Below the pieces are notes generated by a model. The model saw only the letters and a program-made list of their open reading frames with translations. It searched no databases and was not told the DNA's origin. Position numbers and translations under genes: made by a program. Positions 1 to 11,894 of a DNA stretch of 64,000 nucleotides are shown here, piece by piece (position 1 is the stretch's first letter; the number at the start of each line of letters is the position of its first letter). The stretch covers positions 806,001 to 870,000 of the forward strand of contig JBBMOL010000134.1 in the NCBI GenBank assembly GCA_037954665.1, in the 5' to 3' direction. Source of the stretch: Laguncularia racemosa. Lineage: Eukaryota; Streptophyta; Magnoliopsida; Myrtales; Combretaceae.

Positions 1-1148
1 AATCCATTTATATTTTTTATTTAATTTGTTGTTCGTTTAATAAAAAAAACCTCAATCTTTTTTCCCCCTTCCTTTAATTCCATAAACACCAAAAAGGGTT
101 TAATTTTCAAATTATTGCGTATCTCAATTAGTGACTTGGATTTGCCATTGGGTTTGGGTCGTATCATTATGACTATAGGTTTTAAAAATTTGGAATCTAA
201 ACCTATCTAACAACACTGGGGGACAAGAGATCATGGGATTAAGAAAATTGATTATCTAGATAAGAAATAATTAAAATTGTAGTCCCTTTCAATTTTTTAA
301 CTTTTGTTTTAGTGACTCTCTTTTGTTTCTTTCGAAACTTTCCTTCTAATTAGACAAACTGCTATAGTAAAAAGGGTGATTAGTGAAACGATTAACGGGA
401 CATGGTACATGCATGATTTATGTAGAGTAACTATTTGGAACTTGTTATAAGGTTTTATATGACCATTGTTTTTTTATTGGGATAAAACATGTTTTGTTAC
501 TTTACCTCCACCCATTTTAAATGTAAAATTGACTAATTCCTAACCAACTTAAAAGTATCTTTAATACTCTCAAACTATAGAAAAACCTAGCATTTTCTTC
601 GTCTCATCCTTTAGAAACCCTAGCTGCTATTAAACTGTGGCCGAACCCAGCCACCAATGACCTCCACTAGATTGTCGTTGAGCACTAGACTTCTCTTCCT
701 CCATTGAGCCGTCGCCATACCCATAACTCACTGTGAATGTTGGCATTTGCAACTTCAATCACTCACAAACAAATCAGATCGGAAGTGTATTTAAATTCCA
801 ATTAAATTGTGACTTCTTAAAAGTAGACGGACCCAATTTGAAATTAATTCTCCCACAAAAATAGTTGTACTTTCTTTATAGATGAAGTGTCCAATTATAC
901 TTTTGTTCTTATTAAATACCAAAAATGTTTGCTCATCATTTTGAGGAATTTCAAGTGAGGTTAACATGTGTTCGTTTTTCAACGTGGATGATGATTGGGA
1001 TTCTCAAACCAACATACTTGAGGAATTCAAAGTTGACATTTGGTAGTTTTGTACATTATCACTCCAAAGATGCCATTTTGTATATGCAATTATCACACAT
1101 TATTAATTAAACATACCGGTGGAGACAAATATTAGGTTATTAAATATA
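1..1148. other. Non-coding AT-rich flank
   Basis: No supported gene. There are short homopolymer runs and a slightly more GC-rich patch at about 600-770 holding a telo-box-like AAACCCTA. A similar sentence of sequence recurs near 7.28 kb (aaaaccctagcattttt), so this may be an eroded dispersed repeat. The two short open frames between 790 and 1110 overlap on opposite strands and resemble nothing I recognise. Confidence 0.5.
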
Positions 1149-1512
1149 GGAAAAATTATAAGTGAGGGAATCCATGTTTAAGGTTAAGTGTAATAGAAGA
1201 TCAAACTTTAAAGTGATTTAAATAAAATATTAATATTATGTTAAATAATTCAAATAGAAGATCCTATTATGATGTAATTGCAAATAGTAATAGATTCATT
1301 TTTTTAACCATTAAGTGTATTTATGGAACAATATCGGATTCTTTATTTGAATTACCTACCAAAACGTTAATCTTCTATTTTAACCACTTGAAAGTGTGAT
1401 CCTCCTTTTTAACTTTTTAATATAACGTTGATCATTTATTTTAACTATTAAAAATTCAATTTTCTATTTAAACTTGATCCCAAATATTGATCTACTTATT
1501 TGTAATTTTCCC
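1149..1512. mobile_element. MITE-like inverted-repeat element
   Basis: The left end begins GGAAAAATTATAAGTGAG and the reverse complement of the right end begins GGGAAAATTACAAATAAG. Further inward, both arms carry diverged copies of a motif about 'gatcaa-cttt/att', so the unit is a long imperfect inverted repeat of about 364 bp. The flanking bases AATATA occur on both sides, but a clean 9-bp duplication is not seen. Its ends resemble the MITEs at 10.9, 13.9 and 61.8 kb, so it probably belongs to that Mutator-like family. There is no coding capacity. Confidence 0.5.
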
Positions 1513-2843
1513 AATATATAATTATTTTTTACTTAACAAATTTTAACTAAGAAAATTAATAATTTTAGAATTAGTCGATGTGTCATTTCTTTCCATTAAA
1601 GCCACGTTTTTGCTTATTCTGCGAAATCCATGCTCCTTTTGATTTTTTTGTTAGAGTCTTAGGCGGATGTATGCTATAATAATTCAAAAAATATGAGTCC
1701 ACACTCCCGATTACTCACAATTTGATTCACTTCTTCTGTTAGTTGTTGCGATTTCGATGAAGTGGAAGCACAAAGTCACATTTTTTTATATCTATCCACA
1801 CATCATCCTAAAGTTATAGAGAAAAACAGTAGTTTTTTTTTCCCCCTTCGATGGAAACAATTGATGTTTAAGTTCTATATTAAATTAACCTAACTAGATT
1901 TATATGGAATAGAAGATGTCAGGATAGGAAACATGTGTACACAATTTATGTCTCGTAATAAGAATGGATGAGTATTATATTTTAAAAGTAAAGGCTTGAG
2001 GTGGGGTGGGGGTTGAAAGGCATAGGATTTGTACTCTAAAATTATTTTTTTTTTCTAATTTTTAAAATTTATCCTTTTAAGAAGTTATCATATATAATCA
2101 AATAATTTTTATTTTTAAGAATCGATAATTGAATACAATGTTAAATAAAAAACACGGTCGAGACACAGTACCGCATCATGGCCTTAAAAAATGTCTGTCA
2201 ATACCTAATATTTATAGGTGAATAAAGGGTATATTTTGTGGTAAACTAATCCAAAAGAAGGAATATAGCAAGAGACACAAAGAATACTTGAATAAAAACA
2301 CTACCCATGTCCTATTCCCCCTACTTTACAATATATTCCTAGTCCTTAAGTCCATGTCTTTATTTCTCAATGATATAATCTGCCACACATTACATATATC
2401 ACTAAAAAAAATGAATGCATGTTGCTTTCCTACATAAGGGAAATTCACATTATTTGAAAAAAACCCAACAGAATTAAATTACATAGGCATTTTAAGCCGT
2501 GTGGAAAAGGTCACTGGCCAACCACTTTCTCATATGAATTTATTATGTGAGCTTTTCTTATTTTCTTTGTCTTGTGGAATTTGTAACATATTCATGTAAT
2601 ATCCCACATGAAAATGTAACGTTTGAAGGAGATGCGGCATACGAGATTCATCAAAGATATGAAATAGTGTCTTCTAGCTAACATCAGTCGCATGTGAACC
2701 TTTCCTTTTTTCTTTTTTCTTTTTTCTTTTTCCCTACACTTCTATGATTTTTCTTGGGACTATACATGAAAGAGTAGTGTAGATAGGTCGTGTTATATAT
2801 TGTGTAACTAATTCAATAGAATTAATTAAAACTAAAAAAGATG

Positions 2844-2883
<40 letters not shown>

Positions 2884-5800
2884 AATTTTTGATGGATTTC
2901 AAGATATATTTTAATACCCTATAGGGTAAGAATTTGGTTTAAATATTCTTGTAATATTATATATTGGTTTTTTTTTTTTTGAAGTTGTATGTTTAGATAA
3001 TATATTGGATTTGAAATAGATTTAAAAACAAAAAATAATATGTAATCTAAGTCGGTTTTAGAGTTTCAAAAACCTACCTTCAACTGGTACATGTATGCTC
3101 TAATTCTTAGGTGGATATCTCCGGCTAAACTCCTTATGTTGAAAAAATAAAGAAAAGATCGAATTTTCCCTTATGAAGAAAAGATTTGTGCAAGGTAAAT
3201 GTGAATGCCGGTAGCTTCTCTTCTTAGAATTGCAAGATACTTCGAGATTCTTCTCCACATAACTGTTTGATAAATTGGGGAATGTGATTGATTGAGAGAG
3301 AGAGACAGAGGGAAGGAGGGCTTTCTTTCTCATTTATCTCCCAGAACCCTACAAACGGTCATGCCGAGACGAGATGTGTAATTTGTGGCCACGGATAAAA
3401 GTGCCACCCTAAAAACCATGTTAGGTGGTGGCCCAAACAGCACCGATTTTGATAGCAACTTTCATGATTTTTCCAAAAGCATCTGTGAGTAATGACATGA
3501 CAACTCAAGATGATGCTTTCCTGAGATGGAACTAATGTTGGTTTGTAGTTTAATAATAGTATATTTTCAACATACTTTATTCTCAAATGTCATGAGATTG
3601 ACGTTATCTTTACCTTTGCTGGCCACAAGCACAGAATTCCTTTTGCTTAAAGAGATATATGTGTATGTATCCTCACGGTGTGATCCATCTCTCAAGGATG
3701 TCCATAGTACATTGTTAAAGCAAACTAATTTTCATTGCCAACTTTGTGGTAGGGATGAAAAAATGAGTGAGCTTCGACAATAATTTTAGATGTGATGGAT
3801 TTGTTTGGTCGGAAAATTTTATACATACTTCTTATAAAATTATTTATCTAATTAATAAATTTCAATAAAACTGAATTTATCTACCTCAAGTTGATTCGAT
3901 TTTTATAAAAATACTAACTAAAATTTTCTATCTTAAATTTATATTATCTGTTTTTATTTTATAATTATGCTAAAGGTGGTAATTGAGAGATATGAATTAA
4001 TTCTGACAAAAGTTAAACTTTTCTACCATTTTCTTTATTTTTTTTATAAAAATACAATTTTTTTTATAATACATAAATATATATTTTTAAATCTTTTCTA
4101 TTAAAAATACATGAATTTTAAATCCTTAATTTACATACTTCAATCACTACCTTCATCATAATTATAAAACAAAAAATAAATAATATATAAATAAGATAAT
4201 CTTCTAACGTTAGATTTTAAATAGAAAAAAAAATCAAATATAAAACAAATACAAATAAACAAAAAAAAAATTCAAACAGGACTTAAATATATATTTGAAC
4301 AATATTTAACTCTTCAACAATTTTAAGTGAAAAATCTATTAAAATAGACTAGTATTTTATTGTCTTTTAAGAACATATCAATTGATGTAAACCTATTACT
4401 TGATGGATTTATATTAGACCATTTGAAATATATACATAAATTTTTGGTTAAATAACAAAAACCAAGCTAGAAAGTTTCATAATTACATGAGAACCCTTGA
4501 TTTTTGTAATTGAACACTTCCCCAACATGGGAAATCAAAGTGAGCTAATTAAGGGTGGGTAAAATAGAAACTTCTATCTTATACCCTATCCTATAAGTAC
4601 ATTTTCTACTAGTTTGAAATCGGAACCTAACTTTTTCACATTTTGGAACCATTTTGAAACTTATATCATGTACAATCTATAGAATTAAGGATACATTATG
4701 GAATCTATGAGTTTTCTATTTTTACTTTTTTATTTCTTGTTTAAAATATTATGGTAATTTGTATATAAAATCATGATATCCAAATTGGAATTCAATATCT
4801 CCAATAAATGTAAATAAGAAAAACAAATAATTAAGAGATAAAGAAAGAAACGATAAATTTACATACAAATGCCCAAAAATAGAGGTAAAACACTACGGGC
4901 AAAACTGAATCAATAAAACATTGTGTGAAAAATCGAATCAATCCATTATGATGTAAGAGCAATCATAATGTGATTTTTACATAATCTTTCCTTTAACGAG
5001 TCTTAAGGCTTTTTATTCTCTCGCATACACTACTCGAAAACGTAATAGCGCGCTCATAGTATTCAGGGAAGCTCAAAACCTTCATACATAAAATAAGAAA
5101 TAACTTTGAAAAAACACAAATTAAGAAATCCTCCTTTTTTATTCAAGCCACCCACCGATTTAATGGACCATACTAGGGGTTATATGGGCTTTAATAGCCG
5201 TCTAATGAGGGCAAGCTGGTGGTCAACCTGTCATATGCGGCAGTTTAGGTGCCTTGTACATCTGGACGCTTTAGATTTGTCTTTTACTCATTTCTTTATT
5301 TACCCATACTAAAAATCCAAGCCTCTTATTAAATCCAATATATAAACTTATCAAGAAACTTTTTTTCATCAAATAATTATAGAATGAATAAAAATTTACA
5401 CAATTCCCCAAATAATCATGAAAGCTATAGGCTTCATGAGACAACACGTTCTCATAGCATATTTCTCATAGTTTAATTTACAAAATTGAGTTTCGGTTTT
5501 AAATTTTATGATAGACTACATATTTCTCATAGCATATTTATCCTATTCCTCTTTATTTCGAAATGGAGATGATAATAAAATTTATTCCTATATTTTACCT
5601 CTAAAAGTGGTTGATAAGCATTAAACACGGGAAATTCTAAAAGGTTCAATGAGTCAACATTTCCATGAATGTAAATTTTGCATTGGCTACTATATATAAA
5701 ACTTTGCTTTCAAGTAGTAATTTCTTCCTATGATATGATTCATCTCATGGAATAGCTTTAAGTTTTGTAGTTCTCCCACTTTGAGTGTACTAATTTTGTG

Positions 5801-6471
5801 TTGTGAAAATGAAATGTTTTGCTCCGTACTCAATGGTTTGTTTTGTTCTATATGTTCGGTAGAAATGGGCAAACCTTTTGAATATGACAAGCCAAGCGAA
5901 TGGGTTGGTGTAGAACTGATTTTTCTTAGAAGTAATTGAAGGTTTTATGTCTCTTGAAGAATGGATTAAAATGCAACATTATAAGGATGGATTCTTTTCT
6001 TTGGTGATAATGACAGAGAAAGGAGATTTGAAAACCTAATCTATCTCTTTTCCTTTGCAGGATATTGCTTCGGATATTCATCATCCAGTAAATCCAAAAA
6101 CCACTTCACAATGCTTCCAAAATAGTAATGAATGGAAAGAGAAAAATAAACCTTTTTTACAACGGCCAAACGCATAATTTCAAAATTTGCTGGATGAGAT
6201 TCTTGTTTTTCATTGCCACCATTAGAAATTGTAACCCTATTTAAAGGGCTAAGAGGAACAGATTGTTGCATGGTCAGTAGACATGGATCCCGTTAATAAT
6301 TATTTCAAGATACTTGTCACAAGACCTAACATTAGTAGATGTCTTAAACACTCTGTCAATGAAACCCTCTTCATTTAAACTCTGAACAATTACACTTTTA
6401 AAGATTAAGGTATAGATTTCTGGGTTTGTTGTGATAAAACCGAGTTGATTGGAGTCGTAAGTAGTACAGGG
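1513..6471. other. Non-coding stretch without recognisable genes
   Basis: Strongly AT-rich sequence with poly-A and poly-T runs. Open frames at 3.1-3.8, 5.1-5.3 and 5.7-6.3 kb are short and overlap on both strands. None shows a known domain or a consistent exon structure. I see no RNA gene here. Confidence 0.5.
2847..2880. repeat. (AT)n microsatellite
   Basis: About 16 uninterrupted AT dinucleotides. It is a simple repeat in non-coding DNA, likely to vary in length between individuals. Confidence 0.9.
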
Positions 6472-6738
6472 TTAGTTCACGAGGTTGATTACTATGATTG
6501 CCGAGAAACAACTGACAGTCAAAAATGAAAGTACGATACTGGCAAAGGCATAACGGCTGAACCGACGGGTACAAGAAAACACAATAACATTGCATAGAGT
6601 ACCAGAATTGTTTTTCATTTGGGTGCAAAAGGGAATGAAGCAGTCTGCATAAAGCGCAAATCTGCTATTTCCGTTGTCAATTGTCATTATGACTGTGAGT
6701 CTGGGAGCTGACCAATATTTTGCATTATTTTTAACCAC
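6472..6738 (-). other. Unclassified 88-residue open frame, probably remnant
   Basis: The frame ends in a hydrophobic stretch (about residues 62-87) that could be a membrane helix. It contains several cysteines in the middle. I do not recognise a family. Its start lies inside a repeat that recurs near 14.6 kb, which argues that it is repeat-derived rather than a gene. Base composition is less AT-rich than the surroundings, so a decayed exon remains possible. Confidence 0.2.
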
Positions 6739-6785
6739 TACACCACATTAGATTAAAGAAATAAGTAATATCAAATCTCCGGTTT
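6661..6785 (+). repeat. Dispersed repeat, copy 1
   Basis: This segment resembles 14597-14715 in the same orientation. Shared landmarks are a run near 'tgtcaattgtca', the phrase 'gagctgacca', and 'ttgcattatttttaac' followed by 'accacatt'. Nothing in either copy identifies the parent element. Confidence 0.6.
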
Positions 6786-7401
6786 TTACTTGAATTGTAA
6801 TATATCTTTAAAGTTATTTTTCTTTAAAATTTACTAAAATTATCAATTAATTGTTGAGATTATTTAAAAATTTAAAATATTTTAAGACATTATTTATATG
6901 ATTTAATTTTTTTCTTATAATATTGATTATTAATTATATATGTCAGCATTTTGATGCAATAATTTTAAACAATTTCAGGGAAAAAAAAAAGAAATATGGG
7001 TGCTTGAAAAATTAAAACATGAATAATATAATAAGAAATATTCATGATATTAATATATTAAGAAAGAAAAGTTTTGATTTAAGTATATTGGATAAACTCA
7101 GTATCAATTTAATGAGTAATGACAAGACAAAAGAGTTTGGTCTTATAAAGCATAGTAGATTGAATGATAATTCAACGAGATCAAAATAACCTGACTAGGG
7201 TATTGGAAGTCTATGGTACTATAAATATAACATAAAGAATAAACTAGTAATTAACCCATAATGTGCTTAATACCTTTAAACCATAAAAACCCTAGCATTT
7301 TTCTTTCTCATTACCCTTTCCAGCGCACGCAAACAGACAAATAATGCAAAAGGAAGAGCATAAAAAATTCTCTTTCTTTTTCCATTCTTTCTTTCGGTTT
7401 C

Positions 7402-7996
7402 TTAACTGGTAGGGTTGCTTCGGAAAGATCCAAGAGCCTTAGCGGCAGCTGCGCTCAGTATGTATTGGCGGTATGCTGTAGCTGCAAGTGCCCCCACACC
7501 ACAAATGTTCCAACCCAGAAAATCCACTGCAATATACACATTATGTAATCATAATATTAAGCACATTAATGCGTATTTAGACTCTTATCAACGGCCAAAA
7601 AGAAAGAGAGAGAGAAACTATCATATCTGAACATACCTTTTTTTTTTTTTGGTCCGTGAAGTTTGTGCTCAGCCTTAAAAGATGAAGAAGTTTCTCTTTT
7701 AAACCCATTCATTAGTGCAACATGAGCACTTGTTATACAAATGGAAAATTTTCATATTTAGAAAAAGGGTCAAAATGGAAAAAACATACCAAAAAAAAAA
7801 AAAAAAAGCGTGTACATTTGGTTCGTTATATGAAGTTTCTTAATAGTTTTATACCCTGGTCATCCCAGACTTTATCATCGTTGAAGATGACGGCAGTGCC
7901 ACAGCTCCTGACGGGGTTGATGCCGGTGCCGGAGATGGGGATGGTCACCAAATGAACCACGGACACAGCAAACCCAATTGTCAATGGGGCCAACAC
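7402..7996 (-). pseudogene. PIP2-type aquaporin pseudogene, last two exons
   Basis: This is the C-terminal part of a plasma-membrane intrinsic protein (water channel). An exon at 7856-7996, preceded by an AG acceptor, is exactly 141 bp, a length I recall as typical for that PIP exon. It reads LAPLTIGFAVSVVHLVTIPI and then GTGINPVRS. The last exon (7402-7526, acceptor AG at 7527-7528) starts WIFWVGTFV, changes frame, and then ends in AKALGSFRSN plus four residues and a TAA stop. That ending favours PIP2 over PIP1. Breaks: the second NPA box is NPV, an extra G sits at the donor near 7855, and there is a frameshift in the last exon. I find no upstream exons on this strand, so the copy looks truncated and non-functional. 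Confidence 0.85.
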
Positions 7997-8089
7997 CTAA
8001 AAACCACCAGGGGAAGAACATCCGGAGCAAGGACCAAAAGAGTTTGGAAGATATCTTGAGAAAAGGTTTTAGCACCGGTGTATCCTATA

Positions 8090-8350
8090 TGTACTCTAGT
8101 TTATTCGAAGTATCCCAATGGTGTAAGGCCGTCGACTTATTGGGAAAAAGGAGGAAAATCACGTTGATCTCTTGTTTCGGAGAAATAAGTGGCTCACGAA
8201 GAATGGAAAGAAACATATTCTATTTGATCTCGAAGTCCTCATATAGCACTTCTTCCAATCCTGGATGGGTGATGACTTGTAGGAATGACATAGTGCTAAT
8301 CCATGTTCCACACGGCCAAGCGATCGCATCTTTGACTGAAAGACAATAAG
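8090..8350 (-). other. Possible decayed coding fragment, unidentified
   Basis: On the minus strand an open stretch of about 37 codons includes DAIAWPCGTWISTMSFLQ and ends at a TAG. The frame just after it also stays open for some distance. Base composition is noticeably less AT-rich than the neighbours. It sits directly upstream of the PIP2 remnant but does not match PIP exons. I could not assign a family; an organelle-derived insert or a captured gene fragment are both possible. Confidence 0.25.
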
Positions 8351-8399
8351 AAAATGATGAAAATGCAATTATCCATAAAATATTACATGCCTCTTCTTT

Positions 8400-9534
8400 T
8401 GTGTAAGCCGATTATCTTCCTTTTTTTTTTTTTTTTTGTGAAATCCCATGTTTGAAAAAATTAGCCTTTTGAACTTGTCGAGTCTAATTTTAATTATATT
8501 TTTTATAATTTCATTCATATTAAATCTTATACTCATTTAATATGAATCATCGACTTAAATTAGAAAAATTTTGATTTTTTATTTATTTAGAATTGCCACC
8601 CAATTGGAGTTTGAAAAAATTGTCAAGTTTAGGATTAATTGAGCGGATTAATCCTAACTTGAACACTAGTTAACAAAATCATCTCTTTTTATTTTTTATT
8701 TTTAAAGAAAAACCAGAGATTCCTGATTCGGGAGCTAACCTATTTAAATCGTACGGTTATCACCTTAACCTTCTAAAATTTGGATTATATTTTATGATAT
8801 CCTTTTTAGCATATATAAAAATATTACTTATAATAAGCAAAAAGGTAAAATAATAACGATAATACTGATAATAATTTTTTTTAAAAATGATTTTTTTTTT
8901 AATTTTTAAAGTTATCTCATAAGGGTGCCTATGTACCCGCTATTTATGATCAAACAAGTCGTAGTTCGCTTATTTATAAAACTCTAGCGATTTAATTAAT
9001 TTCAATTAAAAAAAGAATAAGCTAGGCTTACGTTTATTACCATTTAAAGATTTTTTTTTTAAAAAAAAATTCTGAACCTAAACTTTATTTTCCAATTTTG
9101 AAAGACAAAAAAAGAAAAAAGAACCAAAATTTGAAAACATCAATTAAAAGTTTGTTTCAAGAAAAATAATTTTTCTATGTAACAAAACATTTTTTTTTTT
9201 AGAATAAAACCATATCCTAAACCATTTATTATTATTATTTTTATATCTTCATATTTATATACTAAGTATTACACCGCAACACCTAGGGCTTACACAATAG
9301 TTCCCTCTTAACAATTTGCATAACCATGATATTTATTGAAACCATTTTCTTAATCATGTTATGTCATCATATATTATTTTTTTCAATCCTATAATTAAAT
9401 TTGTTAAACTAAGATCATTAACTAAACTAAGCTAAGGTTATTAACCTAATTAATTTAAAACTTACCTTATTATCATATTTATTTAATTAGATTCTAATCA
9501 CCATAAGAAGATAAAATTGAATAAGCCAATTACT

Positions 9535-9540
<6 letters not shown>
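8400..9540. other. Non-coding AT-rich stretch
   Basis: Poly-A and poly-T rich sequence with no usable reading frame, no terminal repeats that I could pair and no RNA gene. Confidence 0.5.

Positions 9541-9582
<42 letters not shown>
9538..9582. repeat. (AAT)n microsatellite
   Basis: About fifteen perfect AAT triplets in a row, bordering a GC-richer island to the right. Confidence 0.95.
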
Positions 9583-9585
<3 letters not shown>

Positions 9586-9589
9586 GCTT

Positions 9590-9985
9590 ACCTAGACGCG
9601 GGCCTGATTCAAATGTGGGTCACCGTGGATTGGTTTTCAGGTTGAGTTGTTGGCTAGCTTGTCATGAGCATCATCAACTCAAGGTGCTCCGGTAAGTGGT
9701 GGCGTAAGGTGGGTGATTGGAATGCTTCCTAGGCCCGTGCAGGCGTGGATGTGAGTTGAGTCTAGTTGGGTTTGTGGTGTCAACAGAGGAAAGCAATGGT
9801 GACCATCGTGGTACACGTTGTGAACTGAATCAGGGAGACACGGGCCAATTTGAACTTCAAAAGACAGCAACCGTAGAGTTTCTCTGGGTGCGTGGATGAC
9901 TGTGACTATGAGAGCTCTGCAGTAATGATGCAAGGGAGTTTCAATGGCTGGTGAATAGAGTAATGATGGTTGTGGGTGGTTACGG
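9590..9985. other. GC-richer island with overlapping open frames
   Basis: The island is much less AT-rich than its flanks. It contains open frames on both strands (60 codons plus, 84 codons minus) that overlap almost completely. Neither shows a domain I recognise. Because both strands are open, this probably reflects base composition. It could be part of an old retrotransposon or gene fragment. Confidence 0.25.
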
Positions 9986-10945
9986 GTTTAGTGATTTAGG
10001 GGTGTTTCTTGGCGCGTTTTCAATGATTCTCCTACTCTAAGGTCGAGCTTTATTTATAGGCTCACAAGGATTATTTTAATAAGCTCGGATCAAAGCTGTG
10101 GTGGAGACCCATTTTTATTTGTTTGAGATTTGAATTGATCTTGAAAAATTTGATGTAAATCGTTAGATTAAATTTGTTTTTGTGATTTATACCGATTTTT
10201 TTTAGTTACGAATTATAGTCTTTTCCATGGCAGGTTCGTCTTTCTTCACTCACTCCTTTGGCATCTTCTCTTATTCCCTCCCTCTCTCTTTCTCTCTTTC
10301 TTGCTTGCTAACAAAGTTGATGAATCTCTCCCTCCTTGAAGGAAATTGATAGAAATTATGGTCGTGTTAAGAAGTCTTGAATGTAATTGATGAGACAAGG
10401 GTAGTTTGGGGTCAAATTATTACTATTTTATTAGTTGGAGAGGGAGGGGAAAAAATGGATGTTATTCAAATTTATTTTATTTTTTTAATACTATCATTAT
10501 ATAAAGATTTCTTATTTCATAATTGATGCTACTATTTAAGAATTGTTAAACATGATAAGAAACATGAAATATAAGGAAAAAGAAAAAAGAAAAAAGAAAA
10601 AAGAAAAAAACAACGTTAAGGATTTAAACACTTATAAACAAAACACACATACTAATCTATTCTTAGGTTTTATTATAACTCAAATATACGGTAATTTATT
10701 CTTCCAACAAAGTATAAGGTTCTTTCATTAGATAATATATAGCTGATCCACACCTATTCACAGGTGGTCGGACCCCCAATGTAATGCCGCACTAAGCTCA
10801 CATGCAAACTTAGCTTATATATATAATTCCACGGTCATGGGCTAGCAAAGCTTCATCAACATGAACTTTGATTTTGAAAATTAGCCATCATTCATGAATT
10901 TGAAAGCCAGTCGCCTTCTGAATTGAAACTTATTTATTAATTTAT

Positions 10946-11493
10946 GGAAAAAATATATTTTTAGTCCTTAATGTTTATCCACTTTTCTATTTGAGTCATT
11001 AATTTTTTTTTCTTTTCTATTTGAGTTCTTAACATTTTCAAAGCCTTAAAAAAAAAAGAAAAGGACTTCCATCAAATATATTGAATTTTCCATCAATTTG
11101 TAATGCTTATTAACTTCAAATTTGTCTACAATAATCAACTTGACAAAATGATAATATTAAATATATTTATTTATATAATATAATAAAAAATAATATTAAC
11201 TAAATATAATAATAGAATATGATGAAAATAATAAAAAATAAAAAAATAATTATTACAATTAAGAAAAGGTGTCGGAAAAATTTGTGTATACTCTATTTGC
11301 CTTGGATAATTAGTTCAAAGCTAATTGGGAGCTAATGCATACTCAAGATATGTAGAAAATTTAATATAGTTAATGAAAATTATATTTTTGCAAGTTTTTA
11401 AAAATATTGAGAACTCAAATAGAAGAAAAAAAAATGGTTAAGGATTCAAATAGAAAAGTAAGTAAACATTGAGAACAAAAAATGTATTTTCCC
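10946..11493. mobile_element. Mutator-like MITE, copy 1
   Basis: A 548-bp non-coding inverted-repeat element. The left end starts GGAAAAAATATATTTTTAGT. The right end, reverse-complemented, starts GGGAAAATACATTTTTTGTT. Both arms then contain 'cttttctatttgag'. The flanks carry 9-bp near-duplications, TTAATTTAT (10937-10945) and TTTATTTAT (11494-11502). That size is typical of Mutator-superfamily transposition. Close relatives lie at 13915-14369 and 61849-62367. Confidence 0.75.
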
Positions 11494-11682
11494 TTTATTT
11501 ATTTACCAGTGGATATGGCACTTGTGAAGCATTTAACATAAAAACTAACTCCTAAGAGAGTGTGGGGATCTTATGGTGTAGTGGGTGCTTTTATTTTGAC
11601 AAGCACTTTACAAAAATATTCCTCCATTTATTATGCATTTATTAAGGGTGAATACGATTATATTTAGTTTGGTGTTTTTCTT

Positions 11683-11800
11683 TTTTTCTTTCTTTCTTTT
11701 TTTTTTTTAACTATATTACACAATTGGGGGAGGAGGAATTCGAATCCATTATATCCCATTGGAAGAATATTACTCATGCCAACTAAGTTATAAGGCCTTA
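11683..11800 (-). mobile_element. SINE-like remnant with tRNA-type promoter boxes
   Basis: Read on the minus strand, a short body contains TAACTTAGTTGGCATG, which resembles an RNA polymerase III A box. About 40 bases on comes GGATTCGAATTCC, which resembles a B box. The body then runs into an A-rich tail (T-rich on the plus strand at about 11683-11708). That order fits a tRNA-derived SINE. The body is short, no target duplication was established, and LTR-related sequences can carry similar boxes. Confidence 0.4.
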
Positions 11801-11894
11801 GTTTAGTTTGGTTTATGGATTGAATTATATTTTGTAATTTAGGAAAATATATTAGCATAACATGTAATATAATAGAAAAAGTATTTAAATTCAT

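Noticed and set aside
9679..9933. 84-codon minus-strand frame opposite a 60-codon plus-strand frame
   Set aside because: Mutually overlapping, no domain, no splice support; reported only as a GC-richer island.
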